Assembly: GCA_002711845.1 (NCBI GenBank) | Contig: PASF01000015.1 | Span: 1-64,000, forward strand | DNA length: 64,000 nt | Origin: Gammaproteobacteria bacterium | GTDB lineage: Bacteria; Pseudomonadota; Gammaproteobacteria; Pseudomonadales; Pseudohongiellaceae | Direction of reading: 5' to 3' | Shown: positions 8,383 through 16,873 of the stretch, piece after piece | Layout: each line of letters begins with the position of its first letter | How positions within the stretch are numbered: position 1 is the stretch's first letter | Notes under the pieces: generated by a model | What the model was told of the DNA's origin: nothing | Databases searched by the model: none | The model's input: the letters and a program-made list of their open reading frames with translations, nothing else | Program-made: the position numbers and the translations under genes

Positions 8383-8497
8383 ATGGTACTCGAGGTAGCG
8401 ATACTGGACGTGAAGCCAGGTCAAGCTGCGCCACCATTTTTATGACCCCTTTCCAACCGTCGAGCACTGCAAACCGGTTTTTAACAGTCAATCTTAG
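8383..8497 (+). pseudogene. Antibiotic biosynthesis monooxygenase (ABM family), internally deleted
   Basis: A strong ribosome-binding site (aggagg, 8372-8377) precedes ATG 8383, which opens MVLEVAILDVKPGQA, the characteristic N-terminus of ABM-type proteins. From 8426, one frame over, the DNA encodes LRHHFYDPFPTVEHCKPV and stops at 8497, which is the characteristic C-terminus of the same family. The middle, roughly 70 codons in intact members, is gone and the two parts are out of frame. Both ends of a complete gene therefore remain, fused by an internal deletion. The intact protein would be a small dimeric alpha/beta-barrel heme-free oxygenase or stress protein. Confidence 0.75.
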
Positions 8498-8623
8498 AGG
8501 TATGAGATGGCAAACAAGAAAATAAATTGTATTGGGTTGCCGGCTACCAATGTCGGCCGACGGCAATGAGTATGCGGTTTTGTCAGAGTACAATGCCATA
8601 CCGCAGATGCCCGGGAGATTGAC

Positions 8624-9595
8624 ATGGTTGAACAGGAAGTGACAATCCAGTCAGGCGACGCCAGTCTCAGTGGTACGCTGTGTACACCCGATGCAATGGG
8701 GAGATTTCCGGCTGTGCTGATGGTTCATGGCAGCGGGCCACTGGACCGCAACGAGAATACAAAGGGGCAGGCGCTGAACATATTTAATGCAATTGCCTGT
8801 GCGTTGGCAGAACACGGAATTGCCAGCCTGAGATATGACAAACGAGGATGCGGGAAAAGTTCGGGCAATTATCTGAGCGCGGGGCATTCTCATCTTGTAC
8901 AGGACGCATTGCAATGCCTGGACTTTCTGGCGGGGTCAGATCCTGTTTGCGAGGAACAATTGTTTGTTCTGGGACATAGTGAGGGCTGTATTATTGCGCC
9001 GCAGCTTTCTCAGTATCGTCCGGCAGTTGCCGGCCTTGTTCTTTTGTGCCCGTTTATCGAGAACCTTGAATCGATGTTGAAGAAACAGGCGGCCCAGATT
9101 GAAGAGGAAGTGGAGTCTATCCGGGGCATCGCTGGTTTTTATTATAGAACAGTGTTCAGGATTATCGGTAAGCCCCGCGAAACACAGCAACGGCTGCTTC
9201 AGAAAGTTCGAGCAACGGATGATGATGTTGTCCGGTTTGCACTGTCTCGACAGCCGGCGAAATGGATGCGGGAGATACTGGCATTGGATGCTGACGCCAT
9301 CTATTCAGCCAACCGCACCCCTATGTTACTGATAGCCGGTAACAAGGATCTTCAGTGTGACCCACAGGATATATTCCGCATTGCCGAAACCACACAGGGG
9401 CCATCGGAGACTTTATTAGTCGAGGGTATGACCCATTTGCTGCGAATAGACAAAAACCCGGCAACCATCATGGGCGCTGCGCGGCAATCCAGGGAGCCAT
9501 TGGCGAATGTCGTTATCGAAAAGACGGCTCATTGGATCAATGCCGCATCGGGAGCTGGCCATCAGCTGCCCGCAACACGCTCCGAAGGCGAATGA
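8624..9595 (+). CDS. Alpha/beta hydrolase
   Basis: A 323-residue cytoplasmic serine hydrolase. MVHGSGPLDRNEN is the oxyanion/HG segment, LRYDKRGCGKS precedes the nucleophile elbow GHSEGC (Ser near residue 125), ILLIAGNKDLQCD supplies the acidic residue and MTHLLR the catalytic His. The closest pattern is the dienelactone hydrolase/YqiA-like or EstD-like esterases; the substrate is unknown. There is no signal peptide. A ribosome-binding site (gggag) sits 7 bases before ATG 8624. The preceding 120 bases hold only the tail of the ABM pseudogene and a 20-codon frame (8507) of no recognisable family. A VIT-type transporter gene follows after 45 bases. Confidence 0.85.
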   Translation: MVEQEVTIQSGDASLSGTLCTPDAMGRFPAVLMVHGSGPLDRNENTKGQALNIFNAIACALAEHGIASLRYDKRGCGKSSGNYLSAGHSHLVQDALQCLDFLAGSDPVCEEQLFVLGHSEGCIIAPQLSQYRPAVAGLVLLCPFIENLESMLKKQAAQIEEEVESIRGIAGFYYRTVFRIIGKPRETQQRLLQKVRATDDDVVRFALSRQPAKWMREILALDADAIYSANRTPMLLIAGNKDLQCDPQDIFRIAETTQGPSETLLVEGMTHLLRIDKNPATIMGAARQSREPLANVVIEKTAHWINAASGAGHQLPATRSEGE

Positions 9596-9640
9596 ACATA
9601 TGCATCAGGTGACCCATTTTATGGCGAAGGAGATTCCCGG

Positions 9641-10402
9641 TTGAATAACATAAGCAAAGCAAAACTTGTTAAAGAGCATCAACCTGAGGCAGTTCGTAAA
9701 CGATTGAACCATGGCCCCAAGCGACAGAATGTGTCTGACGCTGTACTGGGCGGTATCGATGGATGCATAACCACATTTGCCGTGGTTTCGGGTTCTCTTG
9801 GTGCCGGTTTTCCCTCATCTGTCGCGGTGATACTTGGCTTCGCAAATCTTTTTGCGGATGGCTTTAGCATGGCCATCAGTAATTATGAGTCCAGCAAGGC
9901 CGAAGAGGAGTATTTCGACAGTATCAAGAAATCGGAAGAACGGCACATTAAAGAGGTTCCCGAAGGTGAGCGGGAAGAAATCAGGCAGATATTTCAGGCC
10001 AAGGGTTTTGAGGGAGAACTGCTGGAAAAAGTGCTGGACACAATAACCGCCAACAAAAGCGTATGGCTGGATGTAATGCTTGTCGAGGAACACGGCCTGA
10101 GCCGATCGACTCAGAAGCCCTCGATATCCGCCGGTGTCACTTTCCTGGCATTTGTTGCAGTGGGCGCAGTTCCGTTGCTGCCCTATATTGTGTCATCGCT
10201 GGAGACGGGCCAACAATTTGCAGCCAGCGCCTTTCTTGCCGGCGTGATGTTCTTTTTGATTGGCATGCTTAAGAGTCTTGCATTGGCAAGGCCTGTGCTT
10301 GTATCCGGGATACGCACACTGCTGACAGGCGGCACGGCCGCAGCACTTGCCTATTTCACTGCCTATTTTTTAAGAGAGATCTTTGGCGTTGCTGCTGGTT
10401 AA
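9641..10402 (+). CDS. VIT1/CCC1-family metal transporter
   Basis: A 253-residue inner-membrane protein. LGGIDGCITTFAVVSGSLGAG (residues 38-58) is the signature first helix of the VIT family, followed by FANLFADGFSMAISNYESSKAE and an acidic cytosolic helix hairpin (about residues 88-135), then three further helices. Family members export Fe(II) or Mn(II) in antiport with protons, giving metal detoxification. Translation probably begins at TTG 9641, which has aaggag 8 bases upstream; no ATG lies at a suitable place. It is convergent with the next gene, only 20 bases apart. Confidence 0.9.
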   Translation: MNNISKAKLVKEHQPEAVRKRLNHGPKRQNVSDAVLGGIDGCITTFAVVSGSLGAGFPSSVAVILGFANLFADGFSMAISNYESSKAEEEYFDSIKKSEERHIKEVPEGEREEIRQIFQAKGFEGELLEKVLDTITANKSVWLDVMLVEEHGLSRSTQKPSISAGVTFLAFVAVGAVPLLPYIVSSLETGQQFAASAFLAGVMFFLIGMLKSLALARPVLVSGIRTLLTGGTAAALAYFTAYFLREIFGVAAG

Positions 10403-10422
10403 GCGCCCCGCCGATCGCCCGC

Positions 10423-10794
10423 TTACTGCGCCCGGGTCATGCGCCACTCGCGGGTCGTGCCCATGGCCGTGGCGGTGCCGGTAGCCTGATCACCGTCAAT
10501 GGTCGCGGTCATTTCATAGACGACACCGGAATCGCCGCGCTCCAAATCAAAACTGATGGTGTAGCCACTGACCTGCCCATTGCTGATTGGCCAGACGCGA
10601 CCGTCCGCCAGTTCAAACTGCCCGATCAATGAAGTGCCGTCGCTAAACAGATCGACTTCGGCGGTGACATCGCCGGCCGGGCCTGTCATGACAAAATCCC
10701 AGAGACCGTCAGCTGAATCCTGCGCGTGCAGCGAGGCCGGCAGCGCAAACAGGAAGGTGATGAAAAAGGCGAATATTCTGGCGTTCATGGGCAA
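10423..10794 (-). CDS. Secreted protein of unknown function
   Basis: A 123-residue protein with a clear signal peptide (IFAFFITFLFALPASLHAQ, cleavage after AQ near residue 25). The mature part alternates short beta strands with G/D turns (GLWDFVMTGPAGDVTAEVDL, LIGQFELADGRVWPISNGQVSG), like a small periplasmic beta-barrel or lipocalin-like fold. I do not recognise a family with an established function. The start at 10794 is the first methionine; MNARI two codons later is also possible. It follows the ABC-F gene on the same strand after 119 bases and may have its own promoter. Confidence 0.65.
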   Translation of the reverse strand: MPMNARIFAFFITFLFALPASLHAQDSADGLWDFVMTGPAGDVTAEVDLFSDGTSLIGQFELADGRVWPISNGQVSGYTISFDLERGDSGVVYEMTATIDGDQATGTATAMGTTREWRMTRAQ

Positions 10795-10913
10795 TGCTCC
10801 GGATTATTGTGATTCTTGCATGGTGTTCGGCAAACTGCGCTGAGCCGGAACGTTGACTGACTCAGATCGTCGTACCGTGGCGTAAGCGTGGCCTGATAGT
10901 ACTCTGTTAGCCG

Positions 10914-12500
10914 TCAGTTGGACAATGCCAACTCATTGCTTATCTCCAGTTCCCGGGCAAACACCTCGCTGTGCGTGACTACCAGCAAGCTGCCACGGTA
11001 TTGCCGCAGCACATTGGCGAGCAGCGTCTGAGTCTCCAGATCCAGGTGATTATCGGGCTCATCGAGTAGCACAAGTTGCGCCGCCATCGGACCCATCAAT
11101 GTACAGGCCAGTGCGACTTTCAGGCGCTCACCACCGCTGAGTTCGCCCACCGGGCACAGCGCCTGAGCACCGCGCAACCGGACCAGCGCCAGTCGGTCGC
11201 GGTACATCGCATCGGTCCAGCCAGGGTTCAGGCGTTGAAAATTCTGCAGTGCACTTTGTGACGCATCCAGAATGCCTAAATGCTGGTCCAGCCTCAGCAG
11301 TGAACCCCTGCGCTGCATGCTACCGGCACGTGGTTCAAGATCACCACTGATCACGCGCAGCAATGTTGATTTGCCACTGCCGTTGCTGCCGCGCAGCCAC
11401 CAGCGTTCACCACTCAGAATGTGCACGTTCAGCGAAACAGGATTTTTTACCCAGGGCAGAAGCAGGTTGTCCAGATGCACCAGGTAACCGGATATTGGAT
11501 CCGGTTCGGTTAACGGAAAGCCCAGTGCATTGTCCTTGCCCAGCACAGCTTCGGCGGTTGCCAGCCGGTGCTGTTCTTCCTTTAACGCGGTTGCGTGTTT
11601 TTGCGCGATTCGACCGCCGGTTGCTTCACTGCGTTGCTTGCGCGCACCCAGCAGAATTTTGGGCATATCCTTTTTGCTGGCTTTGGCGCGCCCCCGCTTG
11701 ACACGTTGTTCGTGCTGCTCTTTCTCCTCCTGCTGTTGCTGTCGTTCTTTTTTTAAAGTCTGCCGTGCATGTTGTTTGTCATGCTGTGCTTTCTCAAGTA
11801 GCTGGGCGCGTGCTTGCCGATACGCGGCAATGCCATCGCCATGCCAATGCAGTTGGCCGTCACGCAACTCAAGCAGCCGGCCAAACGTATGCAGCAGCGT
11901 TTGATCATGGGTGATCACCAATGCACCACCGGGCCGCTGACTGAGCCATTGTGACAGCCACTGCCGACCCGCCTGGTCGAGGTGATTAGTGGGTTCGTCC
12001 AGGATCAGGTAGGCGTCCCGCTGGCGCGCCAGTTTGAGCAGATGCAGCCGGGTAAGCTGGCCGCCACTGAGCGCACTCATGGGGGCCAACAGACAATCAC
12101 TGGTCAGCGCGAACTGCGCCAGCTCGGCTTGCAAATCCTCTGTGAGTGTCCAGCGTTCATCCAGTATGGACAGATCATCCGTACGCCCTTCCCCAGCCAG
12201 CAATCTTTCCAGCGCAGACAGGGCTTCATCAACACCCAGAAACGCGGCCACGCTTTGCGACGGGTGCTGCTCTGCGGCCTGCTGCGACAAAAATGCCACC
12301 GGCACGTGTTGCTGCACTGACCCCTGCTGGGGTTGGCGAATACCTGCCAGACACTCGGCCAGCACTGTTTTACCGGCACCATTGGCACCGATCAATGCTA
12401 CAGGCTCGGCCGGCAAATGCAGGTCCAGCATCTGCAAAACGGGGGAATTGGGTTCAAATGCAACAGTCAATCCCGTTGCGGAAACACAGGCCTTGGCCAT
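10914..12500 (-). CDS. ABC-F family ATPase
   Basis: A 528-residue soluble protein with two ABC ATPase domains and no membrane segment. Domain 1 has GANGAGKT (Walker A), LSGGQ and LILDEPTNHLD; domain 2 has GSNGSGKST, LSGGERLK and LVLLDEPDNHLD. Between them is a highly charged linker (about residues 235-330, rich in K, Q and E) that in this family enters the ribosome near the E and P sites. ABC-F proteins act on ribosomes, either regulating translation or protecting against antibiotics. The sequence does not look like EttA, Uup, YheS or YbiT, so the specific role is open. It is divergent from the GNAT gene across 152 bases. Confidence 0.88.
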   Translation of the reverse strand: MAKACVSATGLTVAFEPNSPVLQMLDLHLPAEPVALIGANGAGKTVLAECLAGIRQPQQGSVQQHVPVAFLSQQAAEQHPSQSVAAFLGVDEALSALERLLAGEGRTDDLSILDERWTLTEDLQAELAQFALTSDCLLAPMSALSGGQLTRLHLLKLARQRDAYLILDEPTNHLDQAGRQWLSQWLSQRPGGALVITHDQTLLHTFGRLLELRDGQLHWHGDGIAAYRQARAQLLEKAQHDKQHARQTLKKERQQQQEEKEQHEQRVKRGRAKASKKDMPKILLGARKQRSEATGGRIAQKHATALKEEQHRLATAEAVLGKDNALGFPLTEPDPISGYLVHLDNLLLPWVKNPVSLNVHILSGERWWLRGSNGSGKSTLLRVISGDLEPRAGSMQRRGSLLRLDQHLGILDASQSALQNFQRLNPGWTDAMYRDRLALVRLRGAQALCPVGELSGGERLKVALACTLMGPMAAQLVLLDEPDNHLDLETQTLLANVLRQYRGSLLVVTHSEVFARELEISNELALSN

Positions 12501-12652
12501 AAACAGCTCCTCTAATACACCAAAAAGAAATGGGGTTCAGAGTGCTGACTTCATTGGCCTGGTTCCTGTTAAAAATTGCGAGGGTGACCAGAATACCAGA
12601 TTCGTAGTATGTTGACCATGAGGACAGTAGACATGGTCGGAGAAACAGAACG

Positions 12653-13093
12653 ATGACCACAAATGGCATAACAATACACCGAGTGACGCCGGACAACACG
12701 TCGGTGCTCACGCGCGTTGATGATGACGTATTCGACAACCCTGTTCAGCCAGCGCTCCTGAACGACTTCCTGGCAAACCCTTCTAACCTGCTGGTGGTGG
12801 CTGTCGCTGACGATACCGTAGTCGGCATGGCAACCGGCATCGCCTATGTGCATCCGGACAAACCTCTTCAGCTTTTTGTTAACGAGGTCGGGGTGTCACC
12901 ACGTTACCAACGTCAGGGCATTGGCAAGGACCTGGTTGACAGTTTACTTGAGCATGGCAAACAGCTTGGCTGCGTTGAAGCCTGGGTAGCGACGGAAGTC
13001 GGCAACACCCCGGCGCGTGCGCTATACCATAAGCTGGGTGGTGAGGAGGACGATGAGCAGGCGGTAGTTTACACCTGGTCGCTGGCAGATTAG
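12653..13093 (+). CDS. GNAT-family N-acetyltransferase
   Basis: A 146-residue protein covering one GNAT domain. The acetyl-CoA binding motif is EVGVSPRYQRQGIGKDLV (residues 83-100, R/Q-x-x-G-x-G/A pattern), followed by GCVEAWVATEVGNTPARALYHKLGG, an arrangement seen in the AAC(3)-I-like branch. The acceptor cannot be told from sequence: it may be an aminoglycoside-like small molecule, an amine or a protein N-terminus. ATG 12653 has ggag about 10 bases upstream. An attcgtagtat stretch at 12600-12610 is shared with the two 31-bp elements described below. Confidence 0.85.
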   Translation: MTTNGITIHRVTPDNTSVLTRVDDDVFDNPVQPALLNDFLANPSNLLVVAVADDTVVGMATGIAYVHPDKPLQLFVNEVGVSPRYQRQGIGKDLVDSLLEHGKQLGCVEAWVATEVGNTPARALYHKLGGEEDDEQAVVYTWSLAD

Positions 13094-13116
13094 CGCCGGC
13101 CACCACAAGGCAGTCA

Positions 13117-13147
13117 CTACCCAATGTCAAACATTCGTAGTATCGTC
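13117..13147. promoter_or_regulatory. 31-bp inverted-repeat element, copy 1
   Basis: The sequence ctacccaatgtc-aaa-cattcgtagtatcgtc matches the copy at 15253 in 28 of 31 positions; only the central three bases differ. Imperfect dyad symmetry (ctacccaatg against cattcgtag) suggests a regulator-binding site or part of a promoter. It ends 58 bases before ATG 13206, the same relation as copy 2 to its gene. The tagtat within it could be a -10 element. Confidence 0.55.
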
Positions 13148-13205
13148 AAAAAAAGCTCGGACTCATAGAGCGGCTATTTTTGGAGCGACCATTTCTGGAG
13201 CAAAC

Positions 13206-13616
13206 ATGTTTTTTACCCTGCTGATCATCACACTGAGCCTGTCGGTTGCCGTTTCCTACACGGCCGCCCGCGTCTTTAGCAAACCCATCGGTGCCATCTT
13301 CAACCGTATCATTCAGGACGACATCAGCGCCGCCTGGCAACGCTACGTCATGTTTGCGACCTATGTTGTGGGTATCTCATCCGGGGTGCGTATATACGAT
13401 CTTGAACGTTACATCAGCCCGCAAATGCGCGACATGGAAATTCTGCAACTAACAGTCGAGCGCTGGGTTCTGGAAATCTATCGCACCCTGATCGCGTGCC
13501 TGCAGGGCATAGCCTGGATGTATCTGGTGGTGTTTGTGGTGGCGTTGATCGCCTATGTGATCATGCGGGGTTTTGAGCTGAAACGCGGCAAGGCAAACAG
13601 CGACACACCCGAGTAG
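13206..13616 (+). CDS. Small inner-membrane protein
   Basis: A 136-residue protein with helices at about residues 2-22 (FFTLLIITLSLSVAVSYTAA), a weak one near 48-60 and a strong one near 98-120 (GIAWMYLVVFVVALIAYVI), ending in a charged cytosolic tail. The amphipathic middle (SAAWQRYVMFATYVVGIS, IYDLERYISPQ) recurs in uncharacterised proteobacterial membrane proteins; I know of no function. A ribosome-binding site (tggag) lies 6 bases before ATG. It follows the 31-bp element copy 1 and is followed by a TonB-domain gene 37 bases downstream, probably in one transcript. Confidence 0.7.
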   Translation: MFFTLLIITLSLSVAVSYTAARVFSKPIGAIFNRIIQDDISAAWQRYVMFATYVVGISSGVRIYDLERYISPQMRDMEILQLTVERWVLEIYRTLIACLQGIAWMYLVVFVVALIAYVIMRGFELKRGKANSDTPE

Positions 13617-13653
13617 TTAACGCAGGCATTTTAACGTAGTCGAGGAAATAAAA

Positions 13654-14082
13654 ATGAACATCCTTGAACACAAAATCGCCAAAAGCAGCACTAGACACAT
13701 CGCCTTGATAGCGTTGCTTTTGACGGGCGCGCTTGTTTCAATGGCAGTTTCACCTCTTGTTGTCGCGCAGATCCCTCATCACGTATCCTTCAAGATCATA
13801 CCATCACCCGCGCTGATCCACGACGTTGAACCAGAGTATCCCGCCAGAGCAGCGGCCTGGGGAATCGAAGGCTGGGTTCAGGTCAAATTTACGATAGCGC
13901 CAGACGGCACAGTGGATCCCCAATCCATCGAGGTTGTTGATGCGCAGCCAGCCCAGCTGTTTGATAACAGCGCAATCCAGGCTATTGCACAGTTTGTGTT
14001 TAATCCCAGAACTGATGAGGATGGCGTGGCGGTGGCAGTGCCGAACGTGCAGCATGTGTTCCGCTTCACGCTGGATGACTGA
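13654..14082 (+). CDS. Secreted TonB C-terminal-domain protein
   Basis: A 142-residue protein. An N-terminal hydrophobic segment (IALIALLLTGALVSMAVSP, residues 17-35) acts as signal peptide or anchor, then a TonB-type C-terminal domain: VEPEYPARAAAWGIEGWV, VKFTIAPDGTVDPQSIEVV, FDNSAIQAIAQFVFNP. The Pro-rich spacer of real TonB is absent, so it cannot span the periplasm in the classical way. Such short proteins may bind envelope partners instead of energising receptors; no exbB or exbD is adjacent. A separate protein at 35265-36662 also ends in a TonB-like domain. Confidence 0.75.
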   Translation: MNILEHKIAKSSTRHIALIALLLTGALVSMAVSPLVVAQIPHHVSFKIIPSPALIHDVEPEYPARAAAWGIEGWVQVKFTIAPDGTVDPQSIEVVDAQPAQLFDNSAIQAIAQFVFNPRTDEDGVAVAVPNVQHVFRFTLDD

Positions 14083-14176
14083 TAGCAAACATCATGAATG
14101 AATTTAAATCAAATGCACTTAGGCGGGCCGACTAACTGGCACCTCAGTCTTCATCAATCTGATTAGGGAAACGATT

Positions 14177-14548
14177 ATGACATTAGGCTGCTTTTCAGTA
14201 AGTCTGGCGGTTAAGGACCTTAAGACATCCAGAGCCTTTTACGAAAAAATAGGTTTTGAAGCGTATGCCGGGGATGAATCGCACGGCTTTTTGATCATGA
14301 AGCACGGAGATACCAATATCGGGTTGTTCCAGGGGATGTTCGACAAAAACATACTGACCTTTAACCCGGGCTGGAATCAGAACGCCGAGCATGTGACACC
14401 GTTTGATGATGTACGCCAGTTGCGGGATCAGTTCAAGGCTCAAGGCATAAAGATCGCGGAAGAGTCTATCGGCGCAGACCGGGGCCCGGCGAGCTTTTCG
14501 ATTATGGACCCGGATGGCAATCCGATACTGTTTGACCAGCATGTTTAG
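14177..14548 (+). CDS. VOC (glyoxalase-fold) family protein
   Basis: A 123-residue protein with one vicinal-oxygen-chelate domain formed from two beta-alpha-beta-beta-beta units: FSVSLAVKDLKTSRAFYEKIGF at the N-terminus and FSIMDPDGNPILFDQH at the C-terminus, the typical ends of the fold. Members include glyoxalase I-like and extradiol dioxygenase-like enzymes and resistance proteins. The metal ligands are not all evident and the substrate is unknown. ATG 14177 follows aggga by about 8 bases. It stands apart from its neighbours by 78-94 bases. Confidence 0.8.
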   Translation: MTLGCFSVSLAVKDLKTSRAFYEKIGFEAYAGDESHGFLIMKHGDTNIGLFQGMFDKNILTFNPGWNQNAEHVTPFDDVRQLRDQFKAQGIKIAEESIGADRGPASFSIMDPDGNPILFDQHV

Positions 14549-14625
14549 TGCAGAGATTGCCAACCGACTATGCATTGAACTGACAGAAATACGGCAGGAT
14601 CAATACACAACACCCTGGAGATCAC

Positions 14626-15225
14626 GTGGAAACAATGACACTGTTTGAGTTTTTGATGATGATTGCGGCCGTTGCGACTGCCGTTGGCATCACAGAAATT
14701 GTCGGTGGTTGGGGACGATGGCTGCGGACACCGGTGACCCACCTTGCCGACTGGTTGCACATGAGCTGGTCCATCACCGTGCTGCTGTGGCTTATTTTTT
14801 ACTGGATAGGCATGTGGTCGTACAGTGTGCTGCCTATTACCTACGTCGGCCAGGTCATGTTCCTGATCATCCCTACCCTGTTTGGTGTGCTGGCCGCGTA
14901 TGCCGTGATGCCCTCGGAAACGCCGACCGAAGCGAGTTTCGACAGCCGCACGCACTATCTGACCCGGCGCCGGTGTATCTTCATCCCGCTGGCACTGTTT
15001 GCGGCCATGTCGGTGGTTGCTGATGTGGTGATTGTGGGTGCTGGCAAGGTCATGATGGAGCCGATCCTTCTGCTGGGTTTGCTGCTGCCCACCGTGGTGT
15101 TTTTGATACTGGCCAGTACCGAGCGCATCTGGGTACACATTGCCGGGCTGGCGGTGACACTGGCCACCCTGCTGCCGTTTTTGTTCGAGCGTACGGAGAA
15201 CATCGCTTCACGCTGGCTGCCCTGA
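14626..15225 (+). CDS. Multi-pass membrane protein of unknown function
   Basis: A 199-residue protein with six likely membrane helices (for example FLMMIAAVATAVGITEIVGG, TVLLWLIFYWIGMWSYSVL, PILLLGLLLPTVVFLILAS). The first helix and the TEIVGGWGRWLR loop resemble small uncharacterised proteobacterial membrane proteins; no catalytic motif is seen. Translation likely begins at GTG 14626, which has ggag 6 bases upstream, or at the ATG three codons later. The copy-2 31-bp element and the antiporter gene follow. Confidence 0.7.
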   Translation: METMTLFEFLMMIAAVATAVGITEIVGGWGRWLRTPVTHLADWLHMSWSITVLLWLIFYWIGMWSYSVLPITYVGQVMFLIIPTLFGVLAAYAVMPSETPTEASFDSRTHYLTRRRCIFIPLALFAAMSVVADVVIVGAGKVMMEPILLLGLLLPTVVFLILASTERIWVHIAGLAVTLATLLPFLFERTENIASRWLP

Positions 15226-15252
15226 CGCGACGACCCTGATGATGATTGGCGG

Positions 15253-15283
15253 CTACCCAATGTCGCTCATTCGTAGTATCGTC
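15253..15283. promoter_or_regulatory. 31-bp inverted-repeat element, copy 2
   Basis: ctacccaatgtc-gct-cattcgtagtatcgtc, 28 of 31 bases identical to copy 1, with the differences confined to the centre of the dyad. It ends 34 bases before the antiporter start codon at 15318. The similarity stops sharply on both sides, so this is a discrete element and not a gene duplication. A promoter with an operator is the simplest reading; a small mobile repeat is possible. Confidence 0.55.
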
Positions 15284-15317
15284 GGGACAAAGAACGGATT
15301 CATGGCGGGAATGAAAC

Positions 15318-16862
15318 ATGTTTGAGGTCCTGGTCCTCAGCTTCGCTTTTTTTGCGGGCCTGTTAGTCAAGCAAATTGGATTACCACCGCTGGTGGGTTT
15401 TCTGGGCGCCGGCTTCGCGCTGAACGCCTTTGGCCCGTTTCTCGGCCTGCCCGACACGGCGGGCGACATCCTGTATTATGTGGCCCACCTCGGTGTGCTG
15501 ATGTTGCTGTTCACGGTAGGGCTCAAACTCAAGATCAGCCAGCTTGTGCAACCCCAGGTGATCGGTGGCGGTTTGATTCATTTCGCCATCACCGTGGGTG
15601 TCTTTACCCCTGGCATCTACTATTTCATGAACCTGGACTGGAATACGGCCCTGCTGATCGCCATGGCTCTGGGCTTTTCCAGCACGGTGCTGGCTGCCAA
15701 GATACTGGAGGGCAAACGAGAGATCGGTGCCTTTCATGGCCGGGTTGCCATCGGCATTCTGATCATTCAGGACATCATCGCACTGGGCGTCATTGCCGTT
15801 TGGAGCGGGGAGACACCGTCCATCTGGGCGCTGTGGATTCTGGGCCTGCCGCTACTGCGGCCGGTGCTGCACAAGCTGCTCGACCTCAGCGGCCACGACG
15901 AGATCCTGGTGTTGATGGGCATGGTGCTGGCCCTGGTGATTGGCGGCTACGGATTCCAGGTGGTGGGCGTTAGCGGAGAGATCGGCGCCCTGTTGATGGG
16001 TGTGTTGCTGGCCAACCACAAGCGCGCCACTGAGATGTCCAACTCCCTGTGGAGCCTGAAGGAAATCTTCCTGGTGGGATTCTTTCTGGAAATCGGCATG
16101 CAGGGACTGCCCGACATGAACGACATGGCATTCGCGCTGGTGTTTGCACTCATTCTGCCGCTCAAGGGTCTGTTGTTCTTCTTTATTCTGATCCTGTTCC
16201 GGCTGCGCGCGCGTAATGCCATGCTCGCCGGCCTGAGCCTGACCGCCTACAGTGAGTTTGGCCTGATCGTGTCAGCGGCCGTCCTGCCCGAGTGGATAGT
16301 ACCGCTGGCATTGACTGTGGCGATCTCATTTGTGATTGCCGCGCCGCTGAACCACTTTGCCCATCCATTGTTTGAGCGCTTCGAACGTTTTCTGGGCACA
16401 TTTGAGCGCAAAAGCAAACACCCCGACGAAGAACCGGCGGAGTTCGGCGACGCACAGGTGCTGGTGCTGGGGATGGGCCGCACCGGCTCAGCGGCTTACG
16501 ACTATCTGGTGGCACACGGCAATGCCGTTATAGGGCTGGAATCAGATCCGTATCGAGTTGCCGCTCAGGTCGAAAAGGGCCGCCGGGTACTGTACACCGA
16601 TGCTGAAGACTCGAACTTCTGGCACGGTGCCGATTTCTCCAACATCCGTGCGGTCGTGCTGGCGATGGACCTGGTGGACGCCAAGGTATTCGCCGCCCGC
16701 CAATTACGGGCACGGGGTTTCACAGGGGCGGTGGTCTCCCATGCGCTGTATGAAGACCACGTGGCCCGGATTATTGCCGCAGGTGCTGACCAGACCTACC
16801 TGACCATGCACGAGGCTGGCAAGGGCCTCGGCGAGCATGTGCAATCGGCGCTGCGGACATAA
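15318..16862 (+). CDS. Kef-type cation:proton antiporter with TrkA-N domain
   Basis: A 514-residue protein. Residues 1 to about 375 form 11-12 membrane helices of the CPA2 Na+/H+ exchanger fold (LVKQIGLPPLVGFLGAGFALN, GFSSTVLAAKILEGKREIGA with GRVAIGILIIQDIIAL). The C-terminal part is a cytosolic Rossmann RCK_N/TrkA-N domain opening VLVLGMGRTGSAAYDYL. Relatives YbaL and KefB/C export K+ in exchange for protons and are gated by nucleotides or glutathione adducts. The ATG at 15302 in another frame stops after seven codons, so 15318 is the start. The serine hydrolase gene follows after 11 bases. Confidence 0.9.
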   Translation: MFEVLVLSFAFFAGLLVKQIGLPPLVGFLGAGFALNAFGPFLGLPDTAGDILYYVAHLGVLMLLFTVGLKLKISQLVQPQVIGGGLIHFAITVGVFTPGIYYFMNLDWNTALLIAMALGFSSTVLAAKILEGKREIGAFHGRVAIGILIIQDIIALGVIAVWSGETPSIWALWILGLPLLRPVLHKLLDLSGHDEILVLMGMVLALVIGGYGFQVVGVSGEIGALLMGVLLANHKRATEMSNSLWSLKEIFLVGFFLEIGMQGLPDMNDMAFALVFALILPLKGLLFFFILILFRLRARNAMLAGLSLTAYSEFGLIVSAAVLPEWIVPLALTVAISFVIAAPLNHFAHPLFERFERFLGTFERKSKHPDEEPAEFGDAQVLVLGMGRTGSAAYDYLVAHGNAVIGLESDPYRVAAQVEKGRRVLYTDAEDSNFWHGADFSNIRAVVLAMDLVDAKVFAARQLRARGFTGAVVSHALYEDHVARIIAAGADQTYLTMHEAGKGLGEHVQSALRT

Positions 16863-16873
16863 AGGAGCACACG

